Shown here: piece after piece, positions 26,376 through 33,827 of the stretch
How positions within the stretch are numbered: the stretch's first letter is position 1
Layout of the letters: every line of letters begins with the position of its first letter
Position numbers and translations under genes: made by a program
The notes under the pieces: generated by a model
Told to the model about the DNA's origin: nothing
Seen by the model: only the letters and a program-made list of their open reading frames with translations
Databases searched by the model: none
Assembly (NCBI GenBank): GCA_002840845.1
Contig: PHCS01000002.1
Location: 1 to 64,000, forward strand
Direction: 5' to 3'
Length of the DNA: 64,000 nucleotides
Source: Betaproteobacteria bacterium HGW-Betaproteobacteria-14
GTDB taxonomy: Bacteria > Pseudomonadota > Gammaproteobacteria > Burkholderiales > Rhodocyclaceae

Positions 26376-27766
26376 CCGCCCACACCGCCGCACTCGTCTT
26401 CCACCCGCGCCGCAAGGCGCGCCTGGCGCGCCTGGGCGACTGGATGGCGGCGAACCGCCGCCTGCTCCTCGGCGCGCAGTGGGCGATCGTCGTGGCATAC
26501 ACCGTGCTGCTGGTGGCACCCGCGATCCTGCCCGTGCCGGCTTCGGGCGCGAGCATCCTCAACAACCTGACGCTGTTCGCCCAGTTCGCCTTCTGGGGCA
26601 TCTGGTGGCCCTTCGTCATCCTCTCCATCATGCTCATGGGCCGGGTCTGGTGCGGCGTGCTCTGCCCGGAGGGCGCGCTGGCCGAATTCGCCAGCCGCCA
26701 CGGCCGCGGCGGCCGCATCCCCAAGTGGCTGCGCTGGGGCGGCTGGCCCTTCCTCGCCTTCGTCCTCACCACCCTCTACGGCCAGATGATCAGCGTGTAC
26801 GAATACCCGCAGGCAGCGCTACTCATCCTCGGCGGCTCGACGGTGGCCGCCGTCGCGGTCGGCTGGCTATACGGCCGCGGCAAGCGCGTCTGGTGCCGCT
26901 ACCTCTGCCCCGTCTCCGGCGTCTTCGCCCTGCTCGCGCGCATCGCGCCGGTGCATTTCCGCATCGACCGCACCGCCTGGGACACGCACCCGGCGCGCAC
27001 CGCCGCCGTCGACTGCGCGCCGCTGCTAGACGTCAAGCACATGACAAGCGCCTCGGCATGCCACGCCTGCGGGCGCTGCAGCGGCCACCGCGGCGCAGTC
27101 GAATTCGCCGTGCGCTCGCCCAACGCGGAAATCCTCGCCGCGGGTCCGGGCAATGCGGCGCCCCACACCAGCGAAGCCCTGCTGCTGGTCTTCGGCATGC
27201 TCGGCGTGGCCATCGGCGCCTTCCAGTGGACCGTCAGCCCCTGGTTCGTCGCCGCGCGGCAGGCCGCGGCGGAATGGCTGGTCGGACACGACCTGCTCTG
27301 GCCGCTGGAAAGCGGCGCGCCGTGGTGGCTGCTCACCCACTACCCGGAGGCCAACGACGTGTTCACCTGGCTCGACGGCGGCCTGATCCTCGCCTACATC
27401 GGCGCAGTCGCGCTGACGGTCGGCGGCGCCGTGCTGGCGGGACTGACTTTCGCCGCGCGCATCGGCCGCATCGACTGGCGCGCGTTGGCCCTGTCGCTGA
27501 TCCCGCTCGCCGGCGTCGGCCTCTTCCTCGGACTCTCGATGATGACCGCCACGCATCTCCGCGCCGAGGGCGCGCCGCTCGGCTGGCTGCCCCTGGCGCG
27601 GGGGCTCCTGTTGGCAGTGGGCGTCGCATGGTCGGGTTGGCTCGGCGCGCGCCTGCTCTTCGGCCATGCGCCGAACCCGCCGCGCGCAATGCTGGCCCTG
27701 CCCTTCCTGGTCGCGCCGCTGGCCGTTGTGGCGACGGCCTGGATACTGGTGTTCTACGTATGGTGA
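26372..27766 (+). CDS. FtrD-like membrane polyferredoxin
   Basis: This 464-residue membrane protein has about eight helices. It carries the paired NapH/CcoG-type iron-sulfur motifs RVWCGVLCPEGAL and VWCRYLCPVSG, and a further cluster CHACGRCSGH at about 228. In FtrABCD systems the D subunit passes electrons to the iron permease complex. Here it is the only membrane protein of the set. It is co-translated with its neighbours through ATGA overlaps and is followed by hemP. Confidence 0.85.
   Translation: MTAHTAALVFHPRRKARLARLGDWMAANRRLLLGAQWAIVVAYTVLLVAPAILPVPASGASILNNLTLFAQFAFWGIWWPFVILSIMLMGRVWCGVLCPEGALAEFASRHGRGGRIPKWLRWGGWPFLAFVLTTLYGQMISVYEYPQAALLILGGSTVAAVAVGWLYGRGKRVWCRYLCPVSGVFALLARIAPVHFRIDRTAWDTHPARTAAVDCAPLLDVKHMTSASACHACGRCSGHRGAVEFAVRSPNAEILAAGPGNAAPHTSEALLLVFGMLGVAIGAFQWTVSPWFVAARQAAAEWLVGHDLLWPLESGAPWWLLTHYPEANDVFTWLDGGLILAYIGAVALTVGGAVLAGLTFAARIGRIDWRALALSLIPLAGVGLFLGLSMMTATHLRAEGAPLGWLPLARGLLLAVGVAWSGWLGARLLFGHAPNPPRAMLALPFLVAPLAVVATAWILVFYVW
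27427..27450 (-). repeat. Dispersed 24-bp motif, copy 7 (inside ftrD-like gene)
   Basis: AAAGTCAGTC, spacer CCGCCAGC, then ACGGCG. It is antisense to the gene and encodes AVLAGLTF in a membrane segment. Confidence 0.6.
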
Positions 27767-27942
27767 AACTGTCGCCCGCGCCGCGCCGCGATGAACCCAT
27801 GGCGGCGACCCCGGCAGCGCCGCAGCCGCCCGTCACCAGCACGGAACTGCTGCGCGGCCGGAACGAAGTCCTCATCGCGCATCGCGGCGAGCACTACCGC
27901 CTGCGGCAGACGAGCAGCGGCAAGCTGATCCTGACCAAATGA
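27760..27942 (+). CDS. hemP: HemP-domain small protein
   Basis: This 60-residue protein has the C-terminal HemP signature: LLRGRNEVLIAHRGEHYRL and then RQTSSGKLILTK. HemP/HmuP proteins are small Fur-regulated factors that help express haem-uptake genes. No haem receptor is nearby, and here the gene overlaps the polyferredoxin stop by 7 bases, which ties it to iron import. A second ATG at 27799 could also start it. Confidence 0.88.
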   Translation: MVKLSPAPRRDEPMAATPAAPQPPVTSTELLRGRNEVLIAHRGEHYRLRQTSSGKLILTK

Positions 27943-27969
27943 GCAAACGGCTTTATTGAGGGCTAAACT

Positions 27970-28194
27970 ATGTATGTCTGCATCTGCAATGCGATCACCG
28001 ATTCCCAGGTCCTCAGGGCCGCAGAAGCCGGGGTGCGTACCTTGCGCGGCCTGCAGGCCCGGCTGGACATCGCGCTCGAATGCGGCCGCTGCGCCAGCCA
28101 CGCCCACGGGCTGCTGAGAGGCAAGCAGACGGAGAAGCCGCAATGCAACAAGGATTGCGGCAACTGCCCAAACGCGAAGGAGAAGAAACAATGA
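27970..28194 (+). CDS. bfd: Bacterioferritin-associated ferredoxin with extra cysteines
   Basis: This 74-residue [2Fe-2S] protein has the Bfd cysteines C4, C6, C38 and C41. It gives electrons to bacterioferritin so that stored Fe(III) leaves as Fe(II). Beyond the usual end, an Arg/Lys-rich tail carries three more cysteines (C59, C63, C66 in CNKDCGNC). The stop overlaps the bfr start (ATGA), so partner proteins are made together. Confidence 0.93.
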   Translation: MYVCICNAITDSQVLRAAEAGVRTLRGLQARLDIALECGRCASHAHGLLRGKQTEKPQCNKDCGNCPNAKEKKQ

Positions 28195-28667
28195 AAGGCG
28201 ACAAGAAAACACTGCAAATCCTCAACAAGGCCCTCACCAACGAGCTCACTGCGGTCAACCAGTACTTCCTGCATGCGCGCATGTACAAGAACTGGGGCCT
28301 GAACAAGCTGGGGAAAAAGGAATACGAGGAATCCATCGAAGAGATGCACCACGCCGACAAACTGATCGAGCGCATCCTCTTTCTCGAAGGCTTGCCGAAC
28401 ATGCAGATGCTCGGCAAGCTGATGATCGGCGAGAACGTGCCGGAAATGCTCGGCGGCGACCTCAAGCTCGAGCACGGCGCGCGCGCCACCCTGCTCGATG
28501 CCGTCGCCCACTGCGAATCCTGCGGCGACTACGTCTCGCGCGACCTCTTCGCGGAGATCCTCGAAGACACCGAAGAGCACATCGACTTCCTCGAAACGCA
28601 GATCGACCTCATCGACAAGGTCGGCCTGCAGAACTACCTTCAGTCGCAGATGGGAGAATTGTCGTAA
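28191..28667 (+). CDS. bfr: Bacterioferritin
   Basis: This 158-residue four-helix ferritin has haem-ligand Met52 in [18 protein letters not shown]. Ferroxidase residues Glu18, Glu51 and His54 are visible, with the others expected in LKLEHG and [11 protein letters not shown]. It forms a 24-mer iron store. Translational coupling with bfd and closeness to the import genes make this a compact import, storage and release unit. Confidence 0.97.
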   Translation: MKGDKKTLQILNKALTNELTAVNQYFLHARMYKNWGLNKLGKKEYEESIEEMHHADKLIERILFLEGLPNMQMLGKLMIGENVPEMLGGDLKLEHGARATLLDAVAHCESCGDYVSRDLFAEILEDTEEHIDFLETQIDLIDKVGLQNYLQSQMGELS

Positions 28668-28672
28668 GAAGA

Positions 28673-28746
28673 TAGTCGTTCCCGCGGAAGCGGGAACCCT
28701 CGCAGCTAGAAACCCCGCCATTCCCGCCTTCGCGGGAATGACGGGG
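28673..28746. repeat. TTCCCGC/GCGGGAA-type REP pair
   Basis: Two hairpins, TTCCCGC-GGAA-GCGGGAA and ATTCCCGC-CTTC-GCGGGAAT, face each other. They belong to the same family as 39991-40073. They follow bfr and probably end or stabilise its transcript. The rest of 28747-29077 shows no gene. Confidence 0.85.
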
Positions 28747-28884
28747 AACCCAGCCAGCCAGTCCGCACGCGCGGGCGAGCCAGCCAGATTTTAATTGGAT
28801 GACTCGACCCACGTGAGGACAGGAATTGAACAGGCTGCATGAAACCTCCCGCCGGCTGCCAGGCGTTGTTGCCGCCGCGCACGG

Positions 28885-28908
28885 CGCCGTCCTGCCGGGA
28901 CTGACTGT
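28885..28908 (-). repeat. Dispersed 24-bp motif, copy 8
   Basis: The minus strand reads ACAGTCAGTC, spacer CCGGCAGG, then ACGGCG, with one mismatch in the leading AAA. It lies in the leader region of the next porin gene. Confidence 0.5.
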
Positions 28909-28968
28909 CCCGGCGGCGCGCAGCGGCGCCCGTTTCTCCGCCTCGGTCACCCTCCGATTCCACGCGTC

Positions 28969-28989
28969 CATTCATGCACTGCATGAATG
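28969..28989. promoter_or_regulatory. Perfect 10-bp inverted repeat, possible operator
   Basis: CATTCATGCA and TGCATGAATG are perfect mirror arms around one C, 89 bases upstream of the porin start. The arrangement looks like a dimeric repressor site. No regulator is identifiable. Confidence 0.35.
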
Positions 28990-29077
28990 CGGCCGCCCGT
29001 TGCATGGAAATCCATTTCACCCACCGGCAAGCCAGGCTTCGACCCCAGCCAGCCCCAGCACACAAGGAGTTGCACAA

Positions 29078-30331
29078 ATGAGTTTGCATCGATCGCCCCC
29101 CCTGGCCCGGACCGTCATCGCGCTTTCCCTGCTTTGCGGCCTTGCCGCTCCGGCCTGGGCCGACATGAGCACGGAACAGCGGCTGAAAGCCCTGGAATCG
29201 CGGCTCAACAGCCTCGAGAAGGAAAACCAGGCCCTCAAGGGGCAGCTGCAAAAAGCCGAACAAAAGGTGGAAGCCACCGGCACCCAGGTGGAGAAAATCG
29301 CCAGCCAGGGCACGTCGTCCAGGGCAGCCTGGGCGGAAAAGACCCAGCTCGGCGGTTATGGCGAGCTGCACCTGAACAAGCTGAACAACAGGAAGACGGG
29401 CGGGGCCGACAAGGACGAACTGGACCTGCATCGCTTCGTCCTTTTCATGGGACATCAATTCAACGATCGGCTGCGCTTTTTCTCCGAACTGGAAGTCGAA
29501 CACGCGCTCGTCAAGGACACGACCGCCGGAAACGGGCCGGGCGAGGTGGAACTGGAGCAGGCCTATCTGGACTTCACCCTGAACAACATGCTGTCGGCGA
29601 AAGCCGGCCTGTTCCTGGTGCCGGTGGGCATCGCCAACGAAACCCATGAACCGCCGACGTTCTATGGCGTGGAGCGCAACCCGGTGGAGACCAACATCAT
29701 CCCGACGACCTGGTGGGAAGGCGGTGCGGCGCTGACTGCGCGCCTAGGCAACGGCTTCACCCTGGACGGCGCCCTCACCAGCGGCCTGAAGACCACGGCC
29801 GCCAAGAAATACGCCGTGCGCGACGGCCGCCTGAAAGTCGCCAAGGCCATGGCCAGGGATCCGGCCTACACCGCACGCCTGAAATGGACCGGCATACCCG
29901 GCGTGGAACTGGCAGGAACGGTGCAATACCAATCCGACATCACCCAGAGCGCCGATGTCACGGCGGGGGGCGCCAGGCTCTACGAGGCGCATGCCATCCT
30001 GAACAAGGGGCCGTTCGGCCTGAAAGCCCTGTATGCCCGCTGGAGTCTGGACGGCAGCGGCCCGAGAGCCGTCGGCGCCGACCGGCAGAACGGCTGGTTC
30101 ATCGAGCCGTCCTACAAGCTCACCGAGCAGTGGGGGCTGTTCGCCCGCCACAGCCGCTGGGACAACCAGGCCGGCGACGGCATCGACAGCCGCTACCGCC
30201 AGTCGGATATCGGCCTGAACTACTGGCCGCATCCCGACATGGTGTTGAAGCTCGACTACCAGAAACAGAAGGCGCCAGCCGGCAAGGATCGCTTCGACGG
30301 CTTCAACGTCGGCGTCGGCTACCAGTTCTGA
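29078..30331 (+). CDS. OprO/OprP-type phosphate-selective porin
   Basis: The protein has 417 residues with a signal peptide ending in APAWA, an N-terminal coiled coil (about 30-75) that trimerises many such porins, and a barrel ending in VGVGYQF. FFSELEVEHA and EQAYLDFTLNNMLSAKAGLF are typical of the OprO/OprP family. Substrate is not certain, since many members take other anions. ATG 29078 has a good AAGGAG site. An in-frame upstream extension lacks one. The FMN gene follows after one base. Confidence 0.88.
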   Translation: MSLHRSPPLARTVIALSLLCGLAAPAWADMSTEQRLKALESRLNSLEKENQALKGQLQKAEQKVEATGTQVEKIASQGTSSRAAWAEKTQLGGYGELHLNKLNNRKTGGADKDELDLHRFVLFMGHQFNDRLRFFSELEVEHALVKDTTAGNGPGEVELEQAYLDFTLNNMLSAKAGLFLVPVGIANETHEPPTFYGVERNPVETNIIPTTWWEGGAALTARLGNGFTLDGALTSGLKTTAAKKYAVRDGRLKVAKAMARDPAYTARLKWTGIPGVELAGTVQYQSDITQSADVTAGGARLYEAHAILNKGPFGLKALYARWSLDGSGPRAVGADRQNGWFIEPSYKLTEQWGLFARHSRWDNQAGDGIDSRYRQSDIGLNYWPHPDMVLKLDYQKQKAPAGKDRFDGFNVGVGYQF

Positions 30332-30332
30332 C

Positions 30333-30851
30333 ATGGCGCTTCTCCGTCTCCTGCTGCTGCTTGCGCTCGCCGCACCGGCCTGGGCGGCAGACACGGAGGC
30401 GGAGACGGCGAAATTCCTGCGCGAGGTCTTCAGCCAGGCCCCGCTGCCCGACGCCCTCTGGCTCACCGGCGACCTGCGGCCTGCCGTACGCAGCATTCTG
30501 GAACACGATTATCCGGCCGCCCGCCTGCGCTACTGGAGGATCGGCACGCGCACGGCCTGGGTGCTCGATGAGATCGGCAAGGAAATGCCGATTACGGTCG
30601 GCATCGCCGTGGACGGCGGTGCGGTGGAGCGGGTGCGTGTGCTGGCATACCGGGAGAGCCGCGGCTGGGAGGTGAAAGACCGCGCCTTCACGAGCCAGTT
30701 CGACGGCGCGCGCCTCACTGCCCGCCAAACGCTGGACCGCGGCATCGACGGCATTTCCGGTGCCACGCTCTCGGTGCGGGCACTCGGCCGGCTCACCCGC
30801 CTCGCCCTGCTACTGCACGGCCGGGCAGTGGCCAATGCTGCGCAGCCATGA
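30333..30851 (+). CDS. FMN-binding domain periplasmic protein
   Basis: This 172-residue protein has a signal peptide ending in PAWAA and an FMN_bind domain. The flavinylation motif DGISGAT has Thr145 as the likely covalent FMN attachment site, as in NqrC, RnfG and NosR. It probably carries electrons in the periplasm. ATGA overlap with the next gene, a membrane cytochrome-b-like protein, suggests a two-part redox module. An ApbE flavin transferase is not in the window. Confidence 0.87.
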   Translation: MALLRLLLLLALAAPAWAADTEAETAKFLREVFSQAPLPDALWLTGDLRPAVRSILEHDYPAARLRYWRIGTRTAWVLDEIGKEMPITVGIAVDGGAVERVRVLAYRESRGWEVKDRAFTSQFDGARLTARQTLDRGIDGISGATLSVRALGRLTRLALLLHGRAVANAAQP

Positions 30852-31357
30852 GCCGTATAAACGATATCCATTTAGGCCCGCGCCACCGCCTGCTGATCCA
30901 TGGCTCGGTGTCCATCGTTGCCATCAGCGGCATCGCCTGGATCGGTTGCGGACTGGCACTCGATCCCGGGGATTTTACCGATCCGCTGCGCGTCTGGCGC
31001 CACCGGATGCTGGTGCTGCACGGCATGTCGGCCTATGGCCTGCTCTGGGCGGCCGGAACCCTGTTCCCGCGGCATCAGCGCGGCGCATGGCTGGCCCGGC
31101 GCAACCGGCTGAGTGGCAGCCTACTCAGCGGTGTCCTGCTGGCCCTCGCGCTCGGCGGCCTGCTGCTTTACTACCCGCCCGACGAAAACTGGCGCGGCGC
31201 CTTCAGCCTGTCCCATCAGGCGCTGGGTTTCGCAATGGTGCTGCTCCTGCTCCTGCATGTCCGGTCCGGGCGGAGCCGAAGCGCTTACAACCAGCGGATG
31301 TCCCGCATACCGGCAATAACTGACCTGAACGACAAGGAGAGAAAATGGATCATCTGA
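30848..31357 (+). CDS. Small cytochrome-b-like membrane protein
   Basis: This 169-residue protein has about four membrane helices with histidines near helix ends (RHRLLIHG, HGMSAYGLL, LSHQALGF, LLHVRSG), as in DUF4405/cytochrome b561-like haem proteins. Likely it passes electrons from the quinol pool to the FMN-binding partner encoded just upstream. Haem binding is inference from histidine placement. Confidence 0.65.
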   Translation: MSRINDIHLGPRHRLLIHGSVSIVAISGIAWIGCGLALDPGDFTDPLRVWRHRMLVLHGMSAYGLLWAAGTLFPRHQRGAWLARRNRLSGSLLSGVLLALALGGLLLYYPPDENWRGAFSLSHQALGFAMVLLLLLHVRSGRSRSAYNQRMSRIPAITDLNDKERKWII

Positions 31358-31614
31358 CATTGCATCACGATCAGCCCCCAGCACGCATGGTCGCCGGCGC
31401 GCTCGCCCACCTGGCCAGGCACATGGAAACCGGCTGCCCGCGCGCCGCCCATCTGGCGGCGATGCTGCTCGAGCGGGTGGCGACCGATCCGGAAGCCGAC
31501 GCCCACCTGCGCGAGCATGCGCGCGAACTGGTCGACATCCTCGAGCGCGACACGGCTCTCGCGCCGAGCATGGAAGCCGCGCCCTTCCCGCACTTCGCCG
31601 CAGCCCTGACCTGA
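31345..31614 (+). CDS. Small hypothetical protein, His-rich N-terminus
   Basis: The gene encodes 89 residues with a start 5 bases after a GGAGA site and a 13-base overlap with the previous gene. The N-terminus is MDHLTLHHDQPP, and the rest is predicted helical (ARMVAGALAHLARHME, AAHLAAMLLERVATD). I do not recognise the family. Placement at the end of the porin, FMN and cytochrome set suggests it is part of that operon. Confidence 0.6.
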   Translation: MDHLTLHHDQPPARMVAGALAHLARHMETGCPRAAHLAAMLLERVATDPEADAHLREHARELVDILERDTALAPSMEAAPFPHFAAALT

Positions 31615-31645
31615 CGCGCCTCGCGGCGAATCACGCGACGAACTG

Positions 31646-31669
31646 AAAGTCAGCCGCTGTAATACGGCG
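31646..31669 (+). repeat. Dispersed 24-bp motif, copy 9
   Basis: The spacer is GCTGTAAT. It is the first of two same-strand copies 58 bases apart in the 424-base gap before the manganese exporter. Apart from these and the riboswitch I see nothing else in the gap. Confidence 0.75.
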
Positions 31670-31703
31670 AGTAGGATTTGGAGTGCGTTACGATCAACCG
31701 GGG

Positions 31704-31727
31704 AAAGTCAGCCTCCGCAGTACGGCG
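31704..31727 (+). repeat. Dispersed 24-bp motif, copy 10
   Basis: The spacer is TCCGCAGT, which matches the overall consensus best. It is the second of the tandem pair. Confidence 0.75.
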
Positions 31728-31861
31728 AGGAGGTGCAAGAGAACTGGAGTGAAAGCTCGGAAGATCACTCCGACCGGCTCGAATTCGGCCGAAGCGGCCT
31801 CAGGCACTAGCAGTTGGCATGCTGTGGCCATGGACACAACAAGACTGTCCGGATAAACTGC

Positions 31862-31976
31862 CCAAAGTCATTGGGGAGTAGCCGCTCTTCAGCAGAAGAG
31901 GCTTGCATCAACATACTTGACCGTCAGCGGTCATGGTGCAAGCGGTGTCCTAGCTTGGCAAGACCTTTGACCATAC
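31862..31976 (+). promoter_or_regulatory. yybP-ykoY manganese riboswitch
   Basis: The conserved blocks of this class are present in order: TTGGGGAGTAGCC, then after a CTCTTC-AGCA-GAAGAG hairpin the loop GCATCAACATACTTG, and a closing helix around TTGCATC/GGTGCAAG. It lies 60-180 bases upstream of a predicted manganese exporter, the usual target, and should raise its expression when Mn(II) is high. Confidence 0.85.
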
Positions 31977-32038
31977 CTACTTCGGACAGGCCGGGGAAGT
32001 GGTGTGGTCATCCGTCTTTGTCCGGCTTGGGAGTACGA

Positions 32039-32614
32039 ATGGAAGCATTCCTCATCTCGACGGGCATCGTGGCCCTCGCAGAAATTGGCGACAAGACGCA
32101 ACTGCTCGCCTTCATTCTCGCCGCAAAATTCCGCAAGCCGGTACCAATCATCTTCGGCATCTTGATTGCCACCATCGCAAACCATGCCTTCGCCGGTGCG
32201 CTGGGTTCCTGGATTACCTCGATCCTAGGACCGGAAACATTGCGCTGGATACTTGGCGTGTCCTTTATCGCCATGGCTATTTGGACACTCATTCCGGACA
32301 AGTTCGACGAGAACGAAGCCAAACAGACACGTTACGGCGTATTCGTCACAACTCTAGTGGCCTTCTTTCTCGCCGAAATGGGTGATAAAACCCAAGTCGC
32401 GACCGTAGCACTGGCTGCGCAGTACCAAGCGTTCATCTCCGTTGTAGCGGGCACGACACTCGGAATGATGATTGCCAACGTTCCCGCAGTTCTGGCCGGC
32501 GACAAGATCGCCAACAAAATGCCAGTCCGTCTGGTGCATGCGATTGCCGCTGCCATCTTTGCATTACTAGGTGTGGCGACACTCCTCGGCGCTGGAGAGC
32601 GCTTTGAGTTCTGA
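32039..32614 (+). CDS. GDT1/UPF0016-family manganese exporter
   Basis: The protein has 191 residues and six membrane helices in two homologous halves, each with the hallmark ExGDKT: AEIGDKTQ (14-21) and AEMGDKTQ (about 112-119). The family, including MneA, exports Mn(II). The upstream yybP-ykoY riboswitch supports that substrate. Its base composition is a little less GC-rich than its neighbours. The ATG at 32039 begins the first conserved helix, and the longer frame upstream runs through the riboswitch. Confidence 0.92.
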   Translation: MEAFLISTGIVALAEIGDKTQLLAFILAAKFRKPVPIIFGILIATIANHAFAGALGSWITSILGPETLRWILGVSFIAMAIWTLIPDKFDENEAKQTRYGVFVTTLVAFFLAEMGDKTQVATVALAAQYQAFISVVAGTTLGMMIANVPAVLAGDKIANKMPVRLVHAIAAAIFALLGVATLLGAGERFEF

Positions 32615-32786
32615 TGATGACGGCAGCAGTCTGAATTAACCAGCCTTATGACCTGGGCAAGATGTCCGTTTGGAATGAGCACGAAGCGGAAGTTCATTCA
32701 ACATAGGCCACTGACCGTTCAGGCCGAGCATGAGACCTTCACCACACCCTCTGCCCAATTCCCGTTCGTAACCACTTGCAGAAGAT

Positions 32787-32810
32787 CGCCGTATCCCAGA
32801 GGCTGACTTC
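32787..32810 (-). repeat. Dispersed 24-bp motif, copy 11
   Basis: The minus strand reads GAAGTCAGCC, spacer TCTGGGAT, then ACGGCG. It lies in the 279-base gap before the decayed chaN, where no gene is visible. Confidence 0.55.
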
Positions 32811-32893
32811 CGAATTTCGCTTCCATCTCCCCTCGCCGGCGGAACCCGCGCGGGCGGGGCTACTCTCATATCTTTCGCCTTGCCGGAAAGATC

Positions 32894-33456
32894 ATGATCC
32901 CCATTCGCTCCCGTATGTTCGCCCTGGCCCTCGGCGTTCTCGCCGCCCCGGCTCCCTTGCGCAGTCCTGCCCCGAACCGGGCGGGTGGGCGGTACCGGAC
33001 GGGGGGTGGCCGCGCGCGACTTCCGCGGCGGCGGTGCTGAACGCCATGGCGCAGCGGGACGTGGTGCTGCTGGGCGAGACCCACGACGACGCGGGCCATC
33101 ACCGCAGACAGTTACAGTCGCTGGCCGCGCTGCTCGAGCGGCGGCCCGACATGGTGATCGGCTTCGAGATGATCCCGCGCCGCGTGCAGCCGGTACTGGA
33201 CCGCTGGGTGGCGGGCGAGCTGACGGCGAAGGAATTTCTCGAGCAGTCGGAATGGGACAAAAACTGGAACATGCCGGCCGGGCTGTACCTGCCGCTCTTC
33301 GAGTTCGCGCGCATCAACCGCATCCCGATGCTGGCGCTGAACATCGAGCGCACACTCAGCCGGAAGATCGGCGAGAAGGGCTGGGACGCGGTGCCGGCAT
33401 GCGCGACGCTGCAGAAGGCCTGGCACAGCGCCTGTTCGAGAATGCACCGTGCATGA
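32894..33456 (+). pseudogene. Decayed ChaN-family (haem-binding, TIKI-like) lipoprotein gene
   Basis: A signal peptide (MIPIRSRMFALALGVLAAPA) starts at 32894 in one frame. The ChaN core (VVLLGETHDDAGHHRRQLQ, FEMIPRRVQPVLD, FLEQSEWDKNW, LPLFEFAR) continues in another frame after a one-base shift near 32960. The core breaks again near 33400, where a third frame carries GLAQRLFENAP. The family C-terminus is missing. ChaN-type proteins bind haem and are iron-regulated. The present copy should not give a full product unless the shifts are sequencing errors. Confidence 0.75.
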
Positions 33457-33827
33457 CGCCGCTGGCGGACCCGGACAAGGGTGACGAGCCGATGCTGCTC
33501 GCCGGGCTGCACGCGGACATCGATGCCGCACTGGGGCGCGGCGCTGTCGGTGGTCCTGCGCGCCCTGCTGCAGCCGCTCGCATTACGGCGGGAAAAGCTG
33601 GCTGGTGTTTGGGGCAGCCGCATACTCGAGCGCGGCGTCTGGCCCGCGCCCCACCTTCTGACTCATTCGTCTCGCCGTGTCACCGGGACCGACTTTCCCC
33701 GGCCGTTCAGTACGGCCTGATTCGTGCGGAACACCCGAACCCGAATTGAGTCGTATAGTTGGGCAGGCGTCCCGCGTGTCCCGGGCGACGCCACCCGCAC
33801 CCGATTCCAGCGAGAAAGGAGAGAAGC
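33457..33827. other. 371-base stretch without a recognisable gene
   Basis: Between the broken chaN and the phosphoketolase, all frames give short Arg/Ala-rich peptides. A fragment reading LLAGLHADIDAAL continues from the chaN remnant, but I cannot assign it. The only structured element is a copy of the dispersed 24-bp motif at 33673. Confidence 0.5.
33673..33696 (-). repeat. Dispersed 24-bp motif, copy 12
   Basis: The minus strand reads AAAGTCGGTC, spacer CCGGTGAC, then ACGGCG. It is intergenic, upstream of the phosphoketolase gene. Confidence 0.65.

Noticed and set aside
31814-32038. N-terminal extension of the manganese exporter
   Set aside because: It is the riboswitch read as protein. 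The conserved family start is at 32039.
32640-32760. Possible remnant of a mobile or foreign sequence of lower GC
   Set aside because: Composition differs slightly, but I see no inverted ends, target duplication or transposase fragment.
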